Part shown: positions 37,713 to 46,641 of the stretch, one piece after another
Position numbering within the stretch: position 1 is the first letter of the stretch
Layout of the letters: each line of letters opens with the position of its first letter
Assembly (NCBI RefSeq): GCF_013030265.1
Contig: NZ_WPZQ01000001.1
Location: forward strand, 310,001-374,000
DNA: 64,000 nt
From: Ruegeria arenilitoris
GTDB taxonomy: Bacteria > Pseudomonadota > Alphaproteobacteria > Rhodobacterales > Rhodobacteraceae
Direction of reading: 5' to 3'
Notes under the pieces: model-generated
Databases searched by the model: none
Seen by the model: the letters and a program-made list of their open reading frames with translations, nothing else
What the model was told of the DNA's origin: nothing
Translations under genes and position numbers: made by a program

Positions 37713-39522
37713 AAGATCCTGCCTCAGCCTTTTCTTCCAGCAACAGCCATTCTTCCTCAGCAGCAGACAGTTTTTCCTGCCGCTCGACCAACGCATCTGT
37801 GGCCTTCTGGAACTTGACCGGTTCCCGCGAAAACAATTCGGGGTCCGACATCAGCTCTTCCAGTTTGGCGATCTCTGCTTCAAGCCTTGCAATCTCGGAC
37901 GGCAGTTTTTCCAATCGGTGCTTTTCGGAAAAGGACAGCCCGGATTTCGGCTTTGCCTCCTGCTTGACCTTAGGCTTGTTGATCTTTGTTTTTTCTTCCT
38001 TTTTGGCAGTCACATCGCCACGTTGGGCGATATAGTCTGACCATCCACCTGCATAAACGGTGGCCTGACCGTTTCCTTCCATCGCAACCGTTGTCGTCGC
38101 GACCCGGTCCAGGAAATCCCGGTCGTGGCTCACCAGCAGAACTGTCCCGTCAAAGTCGTCCAGCAATTCCTGCAGCAGGTCCAGCGTTTCAACGTCCAGA
38201 TCGTTTGTCGGTTCGTCCAACACCAGCAGGTTCGACGATTTTGCCATCAGTTTGGCAAGCAGCAATCGCGCTTTTTCCCCACCAGACAAGGACTTAACAG
38301 CCGCTCTTGCCTGCTGATCATCGAACAGGAATTCCTTGAGATACCCCACAACATGCTTGGGCTGACCGCGCACCATCACCTGATCGGCCTTACCTGACAC
38401 CCGCATTTCGGGGTCTCCGGTCAGACTGTCCCAAAGGCTCATCTCGGGGTCCAGTTGAGCGCGGGTCTGATCAAAGACAGCGACTTCAAGATTGGTACCC
38501 AATGTCACCGTCCCTTCATCAGGATCGGTCTGGCCCAGCAGCATTTTCAGCAGCGTAGTTTTTCCAACTCCGTTCGGACCGACAAAGGCCACGCGGTCAC
38601 CGCGTTGCACCAACAAATCAAAGTTTCGGACAATCGGCTTGCCATCAAATGACTTGGATAACCCTTTGGCTTCGATGACCTTTCTGCCGGATTTCGGGCC
38701 AGATTCCAAAGACATCGCCGCAGAACCCTGCCGCTTGATCTGCGATGCGCGCTCTGCGCGCAAGGCCTGAAGGGCACGAACACGGCCTTGATTACGTTTG
38801 CGGCGAGCGCTGATGCCTTCGACCGCCCAACGCGCTTCGGATTTTATCAGGCGATTCAGCTTGTGCCGCTTCTGATCCTCTTCTTCCCAGATCTTATCGC
38901 GCCATGCTTCGAACGACTCAAATCCCTGTTCCTGACGACGCACTTCACCGCGATCGACCCACAAGGTCGCCCGGGTCAATGCCCGCAGAAACGCCCGGTC
39001 GTGGGAAATCAGAACAAAGGCCGCGCGTGTCGCGCCAAGTTCCCGCTCCAACCACGCAATCGCCTCGATATCCAGATGGTTGGTCGGTTCGTCCAGTAGC
39101 ATCAGGTCAGGTGCTTCGGCCATCAGCTTAGCCAGCGCTGCGCGCCGGCGTTCACCACCCGAGGCGGTCTCAACCGCGCGGGACGGATCAAATTTCAGGC
39201 CCTCACCCGCGCGTTCGACCTTATAAAGTTCACCTGGCTCCAACCCGCTTGAAGCGTAGTCACCCAGTGTGGCGAACCCCTCCATCCCCGGGTCCTGCTC
39301 CATGTATCCAACGGATTTCCCCGGAGGAATCACGATATCGCCCTGATCCGGCTCGACCAGACCGGCCATCACTTTCATCAGGGTGGACTTGCCTGATCCG
39401 TTTCGCCCGACCAGCGCAACACGGTCACCGGGTTGGACCACCAGATCGACATCCGAAAATACCGGATCACCCCCGAAAGTCAGGGAAATGCCGGACATCT
39501 GCAACAAAGGAATTCTCGCCAT
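37711..39522 (-). CDS. uup: ABC-F family ATPase, Uup-like
   Basis: A 603-residue soluble protein with two ABC domains and no membrane segments. Walker A motifs GRNGSGKST (about 38) and GPNGVGKTT (about 315), signatures SGGERRRA and LSGGEKAR, Walker B regions LMLLDEPTNHLD and LLVLDEPTNDLD, and an inter-domain linker with basic residues (about 215-265). A C-terminal coiled coil of about 90 residues (from EKHRLEKLPSEIARLEAEIAK, fragment) is typical of Uup. ABC-F proteins act on ribosomes; Uup is also linked to precise transposon excision and DNA branch handling. Confidence 0.92.
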   Translation of the reverse strand: MARIPLLQMSGISLTFGGDPVFSDVDLVVQPGDRVALVGRNGSGKSTLMKVMAGLVEPDQGDIVIPPGKSVGYMEQDPGMEGFATLGDYASSGLEPGELYKVERAGEGLKFDPSRAVETASGGERRRAALAKLMAEAPDLMLLDEPTNHLDIEAIAWLERELGATRAAFVLISHDRAFLRALTRATLWVDRGEVRRQEQGFESFEAWRDKIWEEEDQKRHKLNRLIKSEARWAVEGISARRKRNQGRVRALQALRAERASQIKRQGSAAMSLESGPKSGRKVIEAKGLSKSFDGKPIVRNFDLLVQRGDRVAFVGPNGVGKTTLLKMLLGQTDPDEGTVTLGTNLEVAVFDQTRAQLDPEMSLWDSLTGDPEMRVSGKADQVMVRGQPKHVVGYLKEFLFDDQQARAAVKSLSGGEKARLLLAKLMAKSSNLLVLDEPTNDLDVETLDLLQELLDDFDGTVLLVSHDRDFLDRVATTTVAMEGNGQATVYAGGWSDYIAQRGDVTAKKEEKTKINKPKVKQEAKPKSGLSFSEKHRLEKLPSEIARLEAEIAKLEELMSDPELFSREPVKFQKATDALVERQEKLSAAEEEWLLLEEKAEAGS

Positions 39523-39581
39523 GCCAGCCAGCTAAACCGGCATGATCAGGGCGTCAACGCCCCTACCCGACCTTTTTCGGA

Positions 39582-40322
39582 TTACACAGCCACTGCACGC
39601 AGCAACCTTTTGCGTGCCGGGGGAATGGCCCCAATCTCGAGCCCGGTAAACACATGTAGCGTATTCATGTGCCGATCCACGACCGCATGGTCGCTGACCC
39701 ACCCCCCCATCAGCAAGTAGGTACGCAACAAGGGCGGCATACGCAGCATCGCCTTTTTCGCATCGGGTCGGCGACGAAGCCGGGAAGCAAATCGAAATAC
39801 ATCCGGTGCTTTCACGCGAGGCAGCCATCGCTTTGGTGCAAGATGCCGATGTTTGAGCATAGCGAAAGCATCAAGGTACTCCCCGGTCTCGGTCCCGGCA
39901 AAAGATGAACAGCCGAACAGCATCTTGACCCTGTTTTGGTCCACAAAAGCCGTCATCGCACCCCACGCTACACGCAGGATATCCGGATCGGACCAATCTG
40001 GGTGAATACAGAATCGGCCCATCTCGACCATGCGACCGTTGAATTCCCCTAGTGCTGATAAATCATAGTATTGGGACGAGTAGCTTTGACCGATCTCGCT
40101 CCCATTCTCCATCGTCAACATGCGAAAACAGCAGACCAGTTGACCACCGCACCGCATATCCTCGATCAGAACATGGGCACAGGTGTTGTCAAAGTCGTCC
40201 CTATCGGTCTGTGCGGTAGCAAAGGCCAACGTTCGCAACGCTTGCGCAGCCGTCACGTCCGGCGCCGACTGCGCCAATCGGGCACGATAGCGCCCTTTGT
40301 TCAGCAACACTGCACTGGCCAT
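39582..40322 (-). CDS. olsB: L-ornithine N(alpha)-acyltransferase OlsB
   Basis: GNAT-fold acyl-ACP-dependent acyltransferase of 246 residues that makes lyso-ornithine lipid, the first step in ornithine lipid synthesis. Family features are the N-terminal LLNKGRYRARLAQS, the FDNTCAHVLIED segment, the VEMGRFCIHPDW motif and LFGCSSFAGT. Start ATG 40322 follows GGAGGA; the frame is open 30 codons further. The second enzyme, OlsA, is not in the window. Ornithine lipids are common in marine roseobacters. Confidence 0.9.
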   Translation of the reverse strand: MASAVLLNKGRYRARLAQSAPDVTAAQALRTLAFATAQTDRDDFDNTCAHVLIEDMRCGGQLVCCFRMLTMENGSEIGQSYSSQYYDLSALGEFNGRMVEMGRFCIHPDWSDPDILRVAWGAMTAFVDQNRVKMLFGCSSFAGTETGEYLDAFAMLKHRHLAPKRWLPRVKAPDVFRFASRLRRRPDAKKAMLRMPPLLRTYLLMGGWVSDHAVVDRHMNTLHVFTGLEIGAIPPARKRLLRAVAV

Positions 40323-40419
40323 GGTCGCATCCTCCGCGGTTGCAGACCCTTGGGTCTTCGCCGCCCTCCTATCACAAATTTTGTGACTGTCCCGTGAAGG
40401 AACAAGAGCCAAGAGTGAA

Positions 40420-40896
40420 TTAGTTGTTAGCCCCTGGGATGTTTGCCGGATTAAAGTTACCGATGTTGCCCAGCAGCTGACGCAAGAAGCCTTTGTCCTG
40501 AACGCTGGAATCGGTCACGCGGCGGTCGAGAACGATGACATACCCGTCCTCGAGACCAAATCGCTCAATATTGCTGACAACGCCACGCTGATCAAAGCTC
40601 ACGGCGACCAACTCTCTCGAGATGACCTTTGGTCGCTTGGGGCCAAAATGGCGAACCTCAGAAGACACATAGTAGAAGCCAGAATCACGCAATACACCGG
40701 CGGCACTTGGCGCGCCAATCGCTTCGAGAACAGTATCCCGGGTATCCACCCCCACCTTCACTTCAGCCAATTCGTGGGGGGTCGGAACGTAGCCGTGATG
40801 CTTAATGACAGGAGAGCAGGCCAAGAGCCCGGACAAAACAACGCCGCATGCTAGCGCTTTGGACGCTGGTTTCAGCTTGTTCATTACCTTCGACAT
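40420..40896 (-). CDS. bamE: Outer membrane protein assembly factor BamE
   Basis: Small outer-membrane lipoprotein of 157 residues in the Bam complex. Lipoprotein signal with lipobox LLAC (cysteine about residue 26), then the SmpA/OmlA domain: VKVGVDTRDTVLEAIGAPS, GFYYVSSEVRHFG and VAVSFDQRGVVSNIERFGLEDG. The start at 40896 has GAGGGTGA upstream. It is divergent from the DUF177 gene by about 80 bases, an arrangement seen in related genomes. Confidence 0.92.
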   Translation of the reverse strand: MSKVMNKLKPASKALACGVVLSGLLACSPVIKHHGYVPTPHELAEVKVGVDTRDTVLEAIGAPSAAGVLRDSGFYYVSSEVRHFGPKRPKVISRELVAVSFDQRGVVSNIERFGLEDGYVIVLDRRVTDSSVQDKGFLRQLLGNIGNFNPANIPGANN

Positions 40897-40979
40897 CTTC
40901 ACCCTCTTGCCTTGGCACCTTGCGGCTTCTATCCGATTACAGAAACCGGTGCTACGGTTCAACACAGGAAAGAGTCAGA

Positions 40980-41516
40980 ATGACGAACCAATCATCCTTA
41001 CGGGTAGCTGATCTGCCTCAGAACACGCCGACCCCGTTCGAATTGCGCCCCAGTTCGCCTGAATTGGACGCGATCAAGCAGGAACTGGGCCTGTTGGGGC
41101 TACGTAAGGTCAGCTTTGTAGGTTCAGTTCAAGCACAAGGAAAGCGCGATTGGGTTCTGACCGCGAAACTGGGTGCTACGGTTATCCAGCCCTGTGTCAT
41201 CACGCTGGATCCAGTAACGACTCGTATCGATGTACCTGTACGACGGATGTTTCTGGCGGAATGGTCCGAACCCGACGAACCCGAATTTGAAATGCCAGAG
41301 GATGATGAAACCGAAGCACTCGGCCCGGAAATCGACCCGGCGCAGGTCATGATCGAGGCCTTATCGCTGGCCCTGCCCCAGTATCCGCGCAAAGATGGTG
41401 CGCATCTGGGTGAGGCAAACTACACCGAACCCGGAAAACAAGCGATTACAGACGAAGATGTTAAACCCTTTGCCGGATTGGCGGGTTTGCGTGATGCCCT
41501 GAAAAAAGACGAGTGA
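40980..41516 (+). CDS. DUF177 (YceD) family protein
   Basis: A 178-residue acidic protein with the DUF177 pattern: an N-terminal section with LGLLGLRKVSFVGSV, the WVLTAKLGATVIQPCVITLDPV core with its conserved cysteine, and a C-terminal KPFAGLAGLRDAL (LAxLkdlL motif). The conserved position immediately before rpmF matches bacterial yceD, which is linked to 23S rRNA accumulation; molecular function is not firmly settled. AGGAAAGAG precedes the ATG at 40980. Confidence 0.9.
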   Translation: MTNQSSLRVADLPQNTPTPFELRPSSPELDAIKQELGLLGLRKVSFVGSVQAQGKRDWVLTAKLGATVIQPCVITLDPVTTRIDVPVRRMFLAEWSEPDEPEFEMPEDDETEALGPEIDPAQVMIEALSLALPQYPRKDGAHLGEANYTEPGKQAITDEDVKPFAGLAGLRDALKKDE

Positions 41517-41560
41517 CACAGGATTGATTTCCTGTCATAGCAGGCGGTCAGAAAAATCGC

Positions 41561-41588
41561 TTGAACATGTCGAGAATCGCAGTATTTT
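41561..41588 (+). promoter_or_regulatory. Putative sigma-70-type promoter for rpmF-plsX-fabH
   Basis: TTGAAC and TATTTT separated by 16 bases lie in the 206-base gap between the DUF177 gene and rpmF, about 135 bases before the rpmF start. The downstream position is AT-poor, so the leader would be long; other promoters are possible. Confidence 0.35.
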
Positions 41589-41722
41589 CGCGCGCTCATC
41601 GGAATTTGGGTTGGACAACGTGGGGCATGTACCCTAAACGCGCGTCGAACCACGAGAAAACGAAGTATGAAACCCGGTCGGCGGCGAATCTGCTGACCCT
41701 TTAGTAGACAAAGGTTGAGACC

Positions 41723-41929
41723 ATGGCCGTCCAACAGAACAAAGTTTCCAAGTCGCGTCGCAACAACCGCCGCGCACACGACGCTCTGGTTGCTGCAAAC
41801 CCGAACGAATGCCCGAACTGCGGCGAGCTGAAGCGTCCGCACCACGTTTGCGCATCCTGCGGCCACTATGACGATCGCGAAGTCGTCGCGCAGGCCGATG
41901 AAATCGACCTGGACGAAGACGCGGCCTAA
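41723..41929 (+). CDS. rpmF: 50S ribosomal protein L32
   Basis: L32 of 68 residues with the basic start [19 protein letters not shown] and the zinc-ribbon cysteines CPNCGE and CASCGHY, so this is the Zn-binding form. A short acidic tail ends the protein. The ribosome site AAAGGTTGAG precedes it. It is 24 bases from plsX, the conserved pair rpmF-plsX. Confidence 0.98.
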   Translation: MAVQQNKVSKSRRNNRRAHDALVAANPNECPNCGELKRPHHVCASCGHYDDREVVAQADEIDLDEDAA

Positions 41930-41953
41930 GCCTGATTAAACGCAGGTTCTGGC

Positions 41954-43042
41954 ATGACGGCGCAGCCCACGCAAACCGGACGGATCGTTATCTCGGTTGA
42001 TGCAATGGGCGGGGATTCAGGTCCCGCGGTTGTAGTGGCTGGAATTGCGAAATCGGCAAAGAAGAATCCCGAAATCGGGTTTCTTCTCCATGGCCCCGAA
42101 GATGTGCTGCGCAAGCTTGTAGCCAAACGGCGTGTCCTTGAAGGACGCGTCGTTTTTCGTGATTGCCCGGATGTCGTCACGATGGAAGACAAGCCCAGTC
42201 AGGTTGTCCGAAACGGCAAACAAACCTCGATGTGGTCCGCTTTGGAGGCGGTCCGTCAGGGTGAAGCGCATGGTGCGGTGTCTTGCGGGAACACCGGTGC
42301 ACTGATGGCATTGTCGATGATGCGCCTGCGCAGACTGCCGGGCGTCAACCGCCCCGCCATCGCTATTTTGTGGCCATCGCGCAACCCTCAGGGGTTCAAC
42401 GTGATGCTGGACGTGGGCGCCGATGTACGGGCCGACGCCAAGGATTTGCTGCAATACGCGCTGATGGGCGCGTCTTACGCGCGCAATGGTATGGCCCTGA
42501 ACCGGCCCCGCATCGGCTTGCTGAACGTTGGCACCGAAGAACACAAGGGCCGCGCTGAGCTGAAAGAAGCGCACTCCATGATCGCCGATTTCGCCGACCG
42601 GGCGAATTTCGATTTCGTGGGCTTTGTCGAGGGCAGTGACATCCCCGGCGACAAGGCAGATGTGATTGTAACCGATGGATTTACCGGAAATGTCGCCATC
42701 AAGACAGGCGAAGGTACTGCCAGCCTGATCGGCGATCTGCTGCGTGAAGCGTTTAAGTATACCCCCCTTTCACGACTGGCTTCAATTCTTGCGATCACAT
42801 CGCTTCAGCGTTTGAAAAAGCGCATTGATCCGCGCCGCGTGAACGGCGGGGTCTTTCTGGGCCTGAATGGTACAGTCATCAAATCACATGGCGGCGCTGA
42901 TTCGACCGGCGTGTCTGCGGCTGTGAAACTGGCCTTTACGCTGGCCCAATCCGGGTTTTCCGAAAAATTGGCGGCACGGGTTGCATCAACAGCCGAGCTT
43001 GCACAAGATGCCGCGCATGCTGCGCCGCAGACGAAAAAATAA
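41954..43042 (+). CDS. plsX: Phosphate acyltransferase PlsX
   Basis: Converts acyl-ACP to acyl-phosphate, the first committed step of bacterial phosphatidic acid synthesis with PlsY. The 362 residues show SVDAMGGDSGP, CGNTGALMALSM, VMLDVGADV, LLNVGTEEHKG and VTDGFTGNVAIKT. It is a peripheral membrane protein. It lies between rpmF and fabH, 21 bases before fabH. Confidence 0.97.
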   Translation: MTAQPTQTGRIVISVDAMGGDSGPAVVVAGIAKSAKKNPEIGFLLHGPEDVLRKLVAKRRVLEGRVVFRDCPDVVTMEDKPSQVVRNGKQTSMWSALEAVRQGEAHGAVSCGNTGALMALSMMRLRRLPGVNRPAIAILWPSRNPQGFNVMLDVGADVRADAKDLLQYALMGASYARNGMALNRPRIGLLNVGTEEHKGRAELKEAHSMIADFADRANFDFVGFVEGSDIPGDKADVIVTDGFTGNVAIKTGEGTASLIGDLLREAFKYTPLSRLASILAITSLQRLKKRIDPRRVNGGVFLGLNGTVIKSHGGADSTGVSAAVKLAFTLAQSGFSEKLAARVASTAELAQDAAHAAPQTKK

Positions 43043-43063
43043 CAAAGAAGGCAGTAACCCAAA

Positions 43064-44035
43064 ATGGCAGGCCGTTCAGTTGTTGTAGGTGTTGGGCATT
43101 ATTTGCCAGAGCGCGTCGTTCCAAATACTGAGTTTGAACAGACGCTGGACACATCGGATGAATGGATTCGCACTCGTTCAGGGATCGAGCGCCGGCACTT
43201 TGCGGCGGATGACGAAACCACCTCGGATCTTGCGACCAAAGCTGCCGAAGCAGCCCTGAAGGATGCCGGGCTCGAGGCGAGCGATATCGACGCGATCGTA
43301 TTGGCAACATCTACCGCAGATCTGACCTTCCCTTCTGCCGCAACCATGGTTCAGGCCCGGTTGGGCATGACAAACGGGTTCGCCTTTGATGTTCAGGCCG
43401 TTTGCGCCGGTTTCGTTTTTGCGCTGAGTAATGCCAATGCCTTGATCCTGTCCGGACAGGCCAAGCGCGTTCTTGTCATCGGAGCAGAGACCTTTTCACG
43501 AATCATGGATTGGAGCGACCGCTCGACCTGTGTGCTGTTCGGCGATGGCGCAGGTGCGCTGGTGCTTGAGGCACAGGACGGCAACGGATCATCGGATGAT
43601 CGCGGAATTCTGTCCACAGATCTGAACTCGGATGGACGCTACAAAGATCTGCTTTACGTAGATGGCGGCGTGTCGACGCAATCGACCGGTCATCTGCGTA
43701 TGCAGGGCAATCAGGTTTTCCGGCATGCCGTTGAAAAGCTTGCAAAAACTGCCGAAACCGCACTGGGTCGCGCCGGGCTGACCAGTGGCGACGTTGACTG
43801 GATCGTTCCACATCAGGCCAACATCCGCATTATCCAGGGCACAGCCAAGAAAATGGGTCTGCCGATGGAGAATGTCGTGGTGACTGTTCAGGATCACGGC
43901 AACACATCTGCTGCATCGATTCCCCTCGCCCTCTCGGTGGGCAAGGAACGCGGGCAGATCAAGCCTGGTGATCTGATCGTGACCGAAGCAATTGGCGGCG
44001 GTTTGGCCTGGGGTGCGGTTGTTCTGCGCTGGTAA
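43064..44035 (+). CDS. fabH: 3-oxoacyl-ACP synthase III (FabH)
   Basis: Initiating condensing enzyme of type II fatty acid synthesis, joining acetyl-CoA to malonyl-ACP. The 323 residues have the triad Cys114 in QAVCAGFVFAL, His in WIVPHQANIRI and Asn in DHGNTSAASIP. The family N-terminus VVGVGHYLPERVV is intact. Third gene of the rpmF-plsX-fabH unit. Confidence 0.97.
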   Translation: MAGRSVVVGVGHYLPERVVPNTEFEQTLDTSDEWIRTRSGIERRHFAADDETTSDLATKAAEAALKDAGLEASDIDAIVLATSTADLTFPSAATMVQARLGMTNGFAFDVQAVCAGFVFALSNANALILSGQAKRVLVIGAETFSRIMDWSDRSTCVLFGDGAGALVLEAQDGNGSSDDRGILSTDLNSDGRYKDLLYVDGGVSTQSTGHLRMQGNQVFRHAVEKLAKTAETALGRAGLTSGDVDWIVPHQANIRIIQGTAKKMGLPMENVVVTVQDHGNTSAASIPLALSVGKERGQIKPGDLIVTEAIGGGLAWGAVVLRW

Positions 44036-44078
44036 CTGGCACAAACCGGCTTACACAGCCGCCTGCAATTCATTGATA

Positions 44079-44108
44079 TTGACAGCGAATTTCCCCTAAC
44101 CATATGCT
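44079..44108 (+). promoter_or_regulatory. Putative sigma-70-type promoter for ihfA
   Basis: TTGACA at 44079-44084 and TATGCT at 44103-44108 are separated by 18 bases and lie 25 bases before the ihfA start codon, after the fabH stop. The match to the consensus -35 is perfect. Confidence 0.6.
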
Positions 44109-44132
44109 TTAATATAAACAGGGGAAAATAGC

Positions 44133-44435
44133 ATGGGCGATAAAACACTGACTCGCATGGATCTGAGCGAGGCCGTCTTTCGTGAAGTTGGCCTTTCACG
44201 CAACGAAAGCGCGCAACTGGTCGAAAGCGTTCTGAACCACATGTCCGACGCCTTGGTGCGTGGCGAGCAAGTCAAGATTTCGTCTTTCGGCACGTTCAGT
44301 GTCCGGGACAAAACCGCCCGGATCGGCCGCAACCCCAAAACCGGTGAAGAGGTTCCGATTCAGCCGCGCCGCGTGCTGACCTTCCGTCCTTCGCATCTGA
44401 TGAAGGATCGTGTTGCTGCCGGGAATCGTAAGTAA
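44133..44435 (+). CDS. ihfA: Integration host factor subunit alpha
   Basis: DNA-bending nucleoid protein subunit of 100 residues. The HU/IHF fold is clear: [32 protein letters not shown] and the DNA-contacting arm [25 protein letters not shown] (fragments GRNPKTGEE and FRPSHLMK) with the intercalating proline. A good promoter and the AGGGGA ribosome site precede it. The merR-type gene follows 18 bases after its stop. Confidence 0.97.
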   Translation: MGDKTLTRMDLSEAVFREVGLSRNESAQLVESVLNHMSDALVRGEQVKISSFGTFSVRDKTARIGRNPKTGEEVPIQPRRVLTFRPSHLMKDRVAAGNRK

Positions 44436-44453
44436 ATCTGAGGTCGCGCAGGT

Positions 44454-45056
44454 ATGAGCAAGTCTCCCGACGCATTTCGCACAATCAGTGAAGTTGCGGA
44501 TTGGCTCGGTGTTCAGGCACATGTCCTGCGTTTCTGGGAAAGCCGGTTTAGTCAGGTAAAACCAGTCAAACGTGCAGGCGGGCGCCGTTACTATCGCCCG
44601 AATGACATGCGGCTGCTTGGCGGCATCAAAAAACTGCTGCACGAGGATGGGATTACGATAAAGGGCGTTCAGCGTATTCTGCGCGAGCAAGGCGTCAGCT
44701 ATGTGTCATCGCTGTCGCAGAGCCTTGATGAAAACTCGGCACCTGCACCTGCAGATGAGACCGTCGTCCCCTTTGCCCCCAAGCCTACACCTCCAAACGC
44801 GCAAATCGACATGGACTTGCAGGTAGGGTCTGACCAAAAGGTCAATGGTGCTGGCTCAAAAGGTGAAGCTGACGAGAAACCTACTAAGGCACCGTCAGAA
44901 CTGGGTGAGGTCAGCACAGCGCCTTTGTTTGGTGGTATCGCTTCACAAGCATGGCAGACAACGGATTTCGACGATGAGGTTTTGCGCAAGATAGAACCGA
45001 TTGCCAAGGACTTGCGAGCTTGGCTAAATCGGGTCGAAAATCGATCGGCAGGATAA
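44454..45056 (+). CDS. MerR family transcriptional regulator
   Basis: A 200-residue protein with an N-terminal MerR winged helix (about 8-75: [25 protein letters not shown] and [12 protein letters not shown] in fragments) and a long, Pro/Ala-rich and acidic C-terminal part with no cysteine-based metal site. The position directly after ihfA is conserved among alphaproteobacteria, as in ihfA-merR pairs elsewhere. The effector is unknown. A tRNA-Pro gene follows by 61 bases. Confidence 0.92.
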   Translation: MSKSPDAFRTISEVADWLGVQAHVLRFWESRFSQVKPVKRAGGRRYYRPNDMRLLGGIKKLLHEDGITIKGVQRILREQGVSYVSSLSQSLDENSAPAPADETVVPFAPKPTPPNAQIDMDLQVGSDQKVNGAGSKGEADEKPTKAPSELGEVSTAPLFGGIASQAWQTTDFDDEVLRKIEPIAKDLRAWLNRVENRSAG

Positions 45057-45117
45057 ACAAAAAGGCGATGATTTCCTCTTGCCCCTGCCGGGAAAGTCTT
45101 TATGAACACCTCAACGT

Positions 45118-45194
45118 CGGGCTATGGCGCAGCCTGGTAGCGCGTCCGTCTGGGGGACGGAAGGTCGCAGGTTCGAGTCCTGCTAGCCCGACCA
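45118..45194 (+). tRNA. tRNA-Pro (anticodon GGG)
   Basis: A 77-base cloverleaf with encoded CCA. Acceptor CGGGCTA pairs with TAGCCCG; D-stem GCGC/GCGC around AGCCTGGTA; anticodon stem TCCGT/ACGGA with loop CTGGGGG, anticodon GGG (reads CCC and CCU); T-stem GCAGG/CCTGC with TTCGAGT. The next gene, dcd, begins about 60 bases further on the same strand, so there is no integrated element behind it. Confidence 0.97.
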
Positions 45195-45255
45195 AATCAC
45201 ACCGACGTTTATGGCACAAAGGCCAGATCCCGCTCTGGCACAAGAGGGGATCGAG

Positions 45256-46335
45256 ATGACAGGTGTTTGCCCAAACCAGCAAATCGAGGCGATGATTACG
45301 CGCGGCGAACTAACCGCCAGCCCTGATATTCTGCCTGCACAGATTCAACCCGCGAGCCTTGATTTACGTTTAGGGACAGTAGCTTACCGCGTTCGAGCCT
45401 CTTTCCTTGCCGGTGAGGGCCGAACGGTTTCTGATCGTCTGTCCGAATTCGAGATGCACCGGATAGATATCAGCGAGGGCGCTGTTCTTGAAAAGGGCTG
45501 CGTTTATCTGGTGCCGCTCATGGAATCTTTGGCACTGCCAGCGGACACCAGCGCCGTTGCCAATGCCAAAAGCTCGACCGGACGTCTTGATCTTTTGACC
45601 CGCACGATCACCGATGGCGGCACCGAGTTTGACCGGGTTCCGGCTGGCTACTCCGGCCCGCTTTATGCCGAGATTTGCCCCCGCTCTTTCTCGGTTCTGG
45701 TGCGCCCCGGAATGCGTTTGAACCAGATCCGTTTTCGGAAGGGACAAGCAGTTCTGACTGACGCTGAACTGACAAGCCTGCACGCAGAATCGCCGCTGGT
45801 AGATGGACCTGCCGTGATTCAGGATGGTCTGGGTTTCTCAGTCGATCTGAAACTGCCCGAAACAGATTTGGTCGGCTATCGCGCCAAACCACATACAGGT
45901 GTGATCGATCTGGACCGCATCGGTGGCTACGACCCGCAGGACTATTGGGAAGAGGTGCGGACGCGTGATGGCCGGATCATTCTTGACCCGGGTGCATTCT
46001 ACATCCTGGTAAGCCGCGAGGCCGTGCATATCCCCCCGATGTATGCGGCCGAAATGGCACCCTACCTCGCCATGGTGGGCGAATTCCGAGTGCACTATGC
46101 AGGGTTCTTTGACCCGGGATTCGGTCATGCTGCTGCAGGCGGGGCTGGTTCTCGGGGCGTGCTTGAAGTTCGCTGCCACGAAGCGCCATTTGTGCTGGAA
46201 CACGGTCAAGTGGTCGGGCGATTGGTTTATGAACGCATGGCCGAGATGCCAACCCAACTGTACGGGGCAGGAATTGCCTCGAACTATCAGGGACAGGGCC
46301 TGAAACTATCCAAGCACTTCAAGGCGGTCAGCTAA
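45256..46335 (+). CDS. dcd: 2'-Deoxycytidine 5'-triphosphate deaminase, two-domain form
   Basis: Deaminates dCTP to dUTP for dTTP synthesis. The protein has 359 residues, nearly twice the E. coli enzyme, and consists of two dUTPase/Dcd-fold halves: the first (about 20-185) with LQPASLDLRLG-like IQPASLDLRLG and NAKSSTGRLDLLTRTITDGG; the second (about 200-350) with HYAGFFDPGFGHAAAGG. This long form is usual in Alphaproteobacteria. Start ATG 45256 follows AGAGGGG; an in-frame ATG at 45211 would add 15 residues. Confidence 0.92.
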   Translation: MTGVCPNQQIEAMITRGELTASPDILPAQIQPASLDLRLGTVAYRVRASFLAGEGRTVSDRLSEFEMHRIDISEGAVLEKGCVYLVPLMESLALPADTSAVANAKSSTGRLDLLTRTITDGGTEFDRVPAGYSGPLYAEICPRSFSVLVRPGMRLNQIRFRKGQAVLTDAELTSLHAESPLVDGPAVIQDGLGFSVDLKLPETDLVGYRAKPHTGVIDLDRIGGYDPQDYWEEVRTRDGRIILDPGAFYILVSREAVHIPPMYAAEMAPYLAMVGEFRVHYAGFFDPGFGHAAAGGAGSRGVLEVRCHEAPFVLEHGQVVGRLVYERMAEMPTQLYGAGIASNYQGQGLKLSKHFKAVS

Positions 46336-46578
46336 TCAGAATTTCATGAACCGGCGCATTTGGCGTGTCATTCGCTGCGCCTGCTTCAAGGTTTGCCTCT
46401 GCTGATTAGCGCTTTGCTGCATTCTGCGCGCGGTTTCTGGATCGTGTGGCGGAGCGGATTTCTCACCCGGTTTGCGCGACATTCGATCGGCCAGATCAAA
46501 TCCCTTGTCCACCCCACGGCTGACAAGGCGGCGCATCACCTGTCGTACAATCATATCTATGATCCGGTTCGCATTCAT
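46336..46578 (-). CDS. Small conserved basic protein, unknown function
   Basis: An 80-residue, Arg/Gln-rich protein, probably helical (RRMQQSANQQRQTLKQAQRM). It has no cysteine or membrane segment. The ATG has a strong GGAGGAAG ribosome site. The stop directly abuts that of dcd (convergent). I do not recognise the family, though similar short proteins occur at this place next to scpB in relatives, as far as I recall. Confidence 0.7.
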   Translation of the reverse strand: MNANRIIDMIVRQVMRRLVSRGVDKGFDLADRMSRKPGEKSAPPHDPETARRMQQSANQQRQTLKQAQRMTRQMRRFMKF

Positions 46579-46641
46579 GGCTTCCTCCGCTTTCTGCGTA
46601 AGAACATATGCTCTTGTGGCGACGACAAAAGGGCGAGTTGA

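Noticed and set aside
45118..45194. tRNA-Pro as an integration site for a mobile element
   Set aside because: No integrase, duplicated tRNA 3' end or unusual DNA follows it; dcd begins about 60 bases away.
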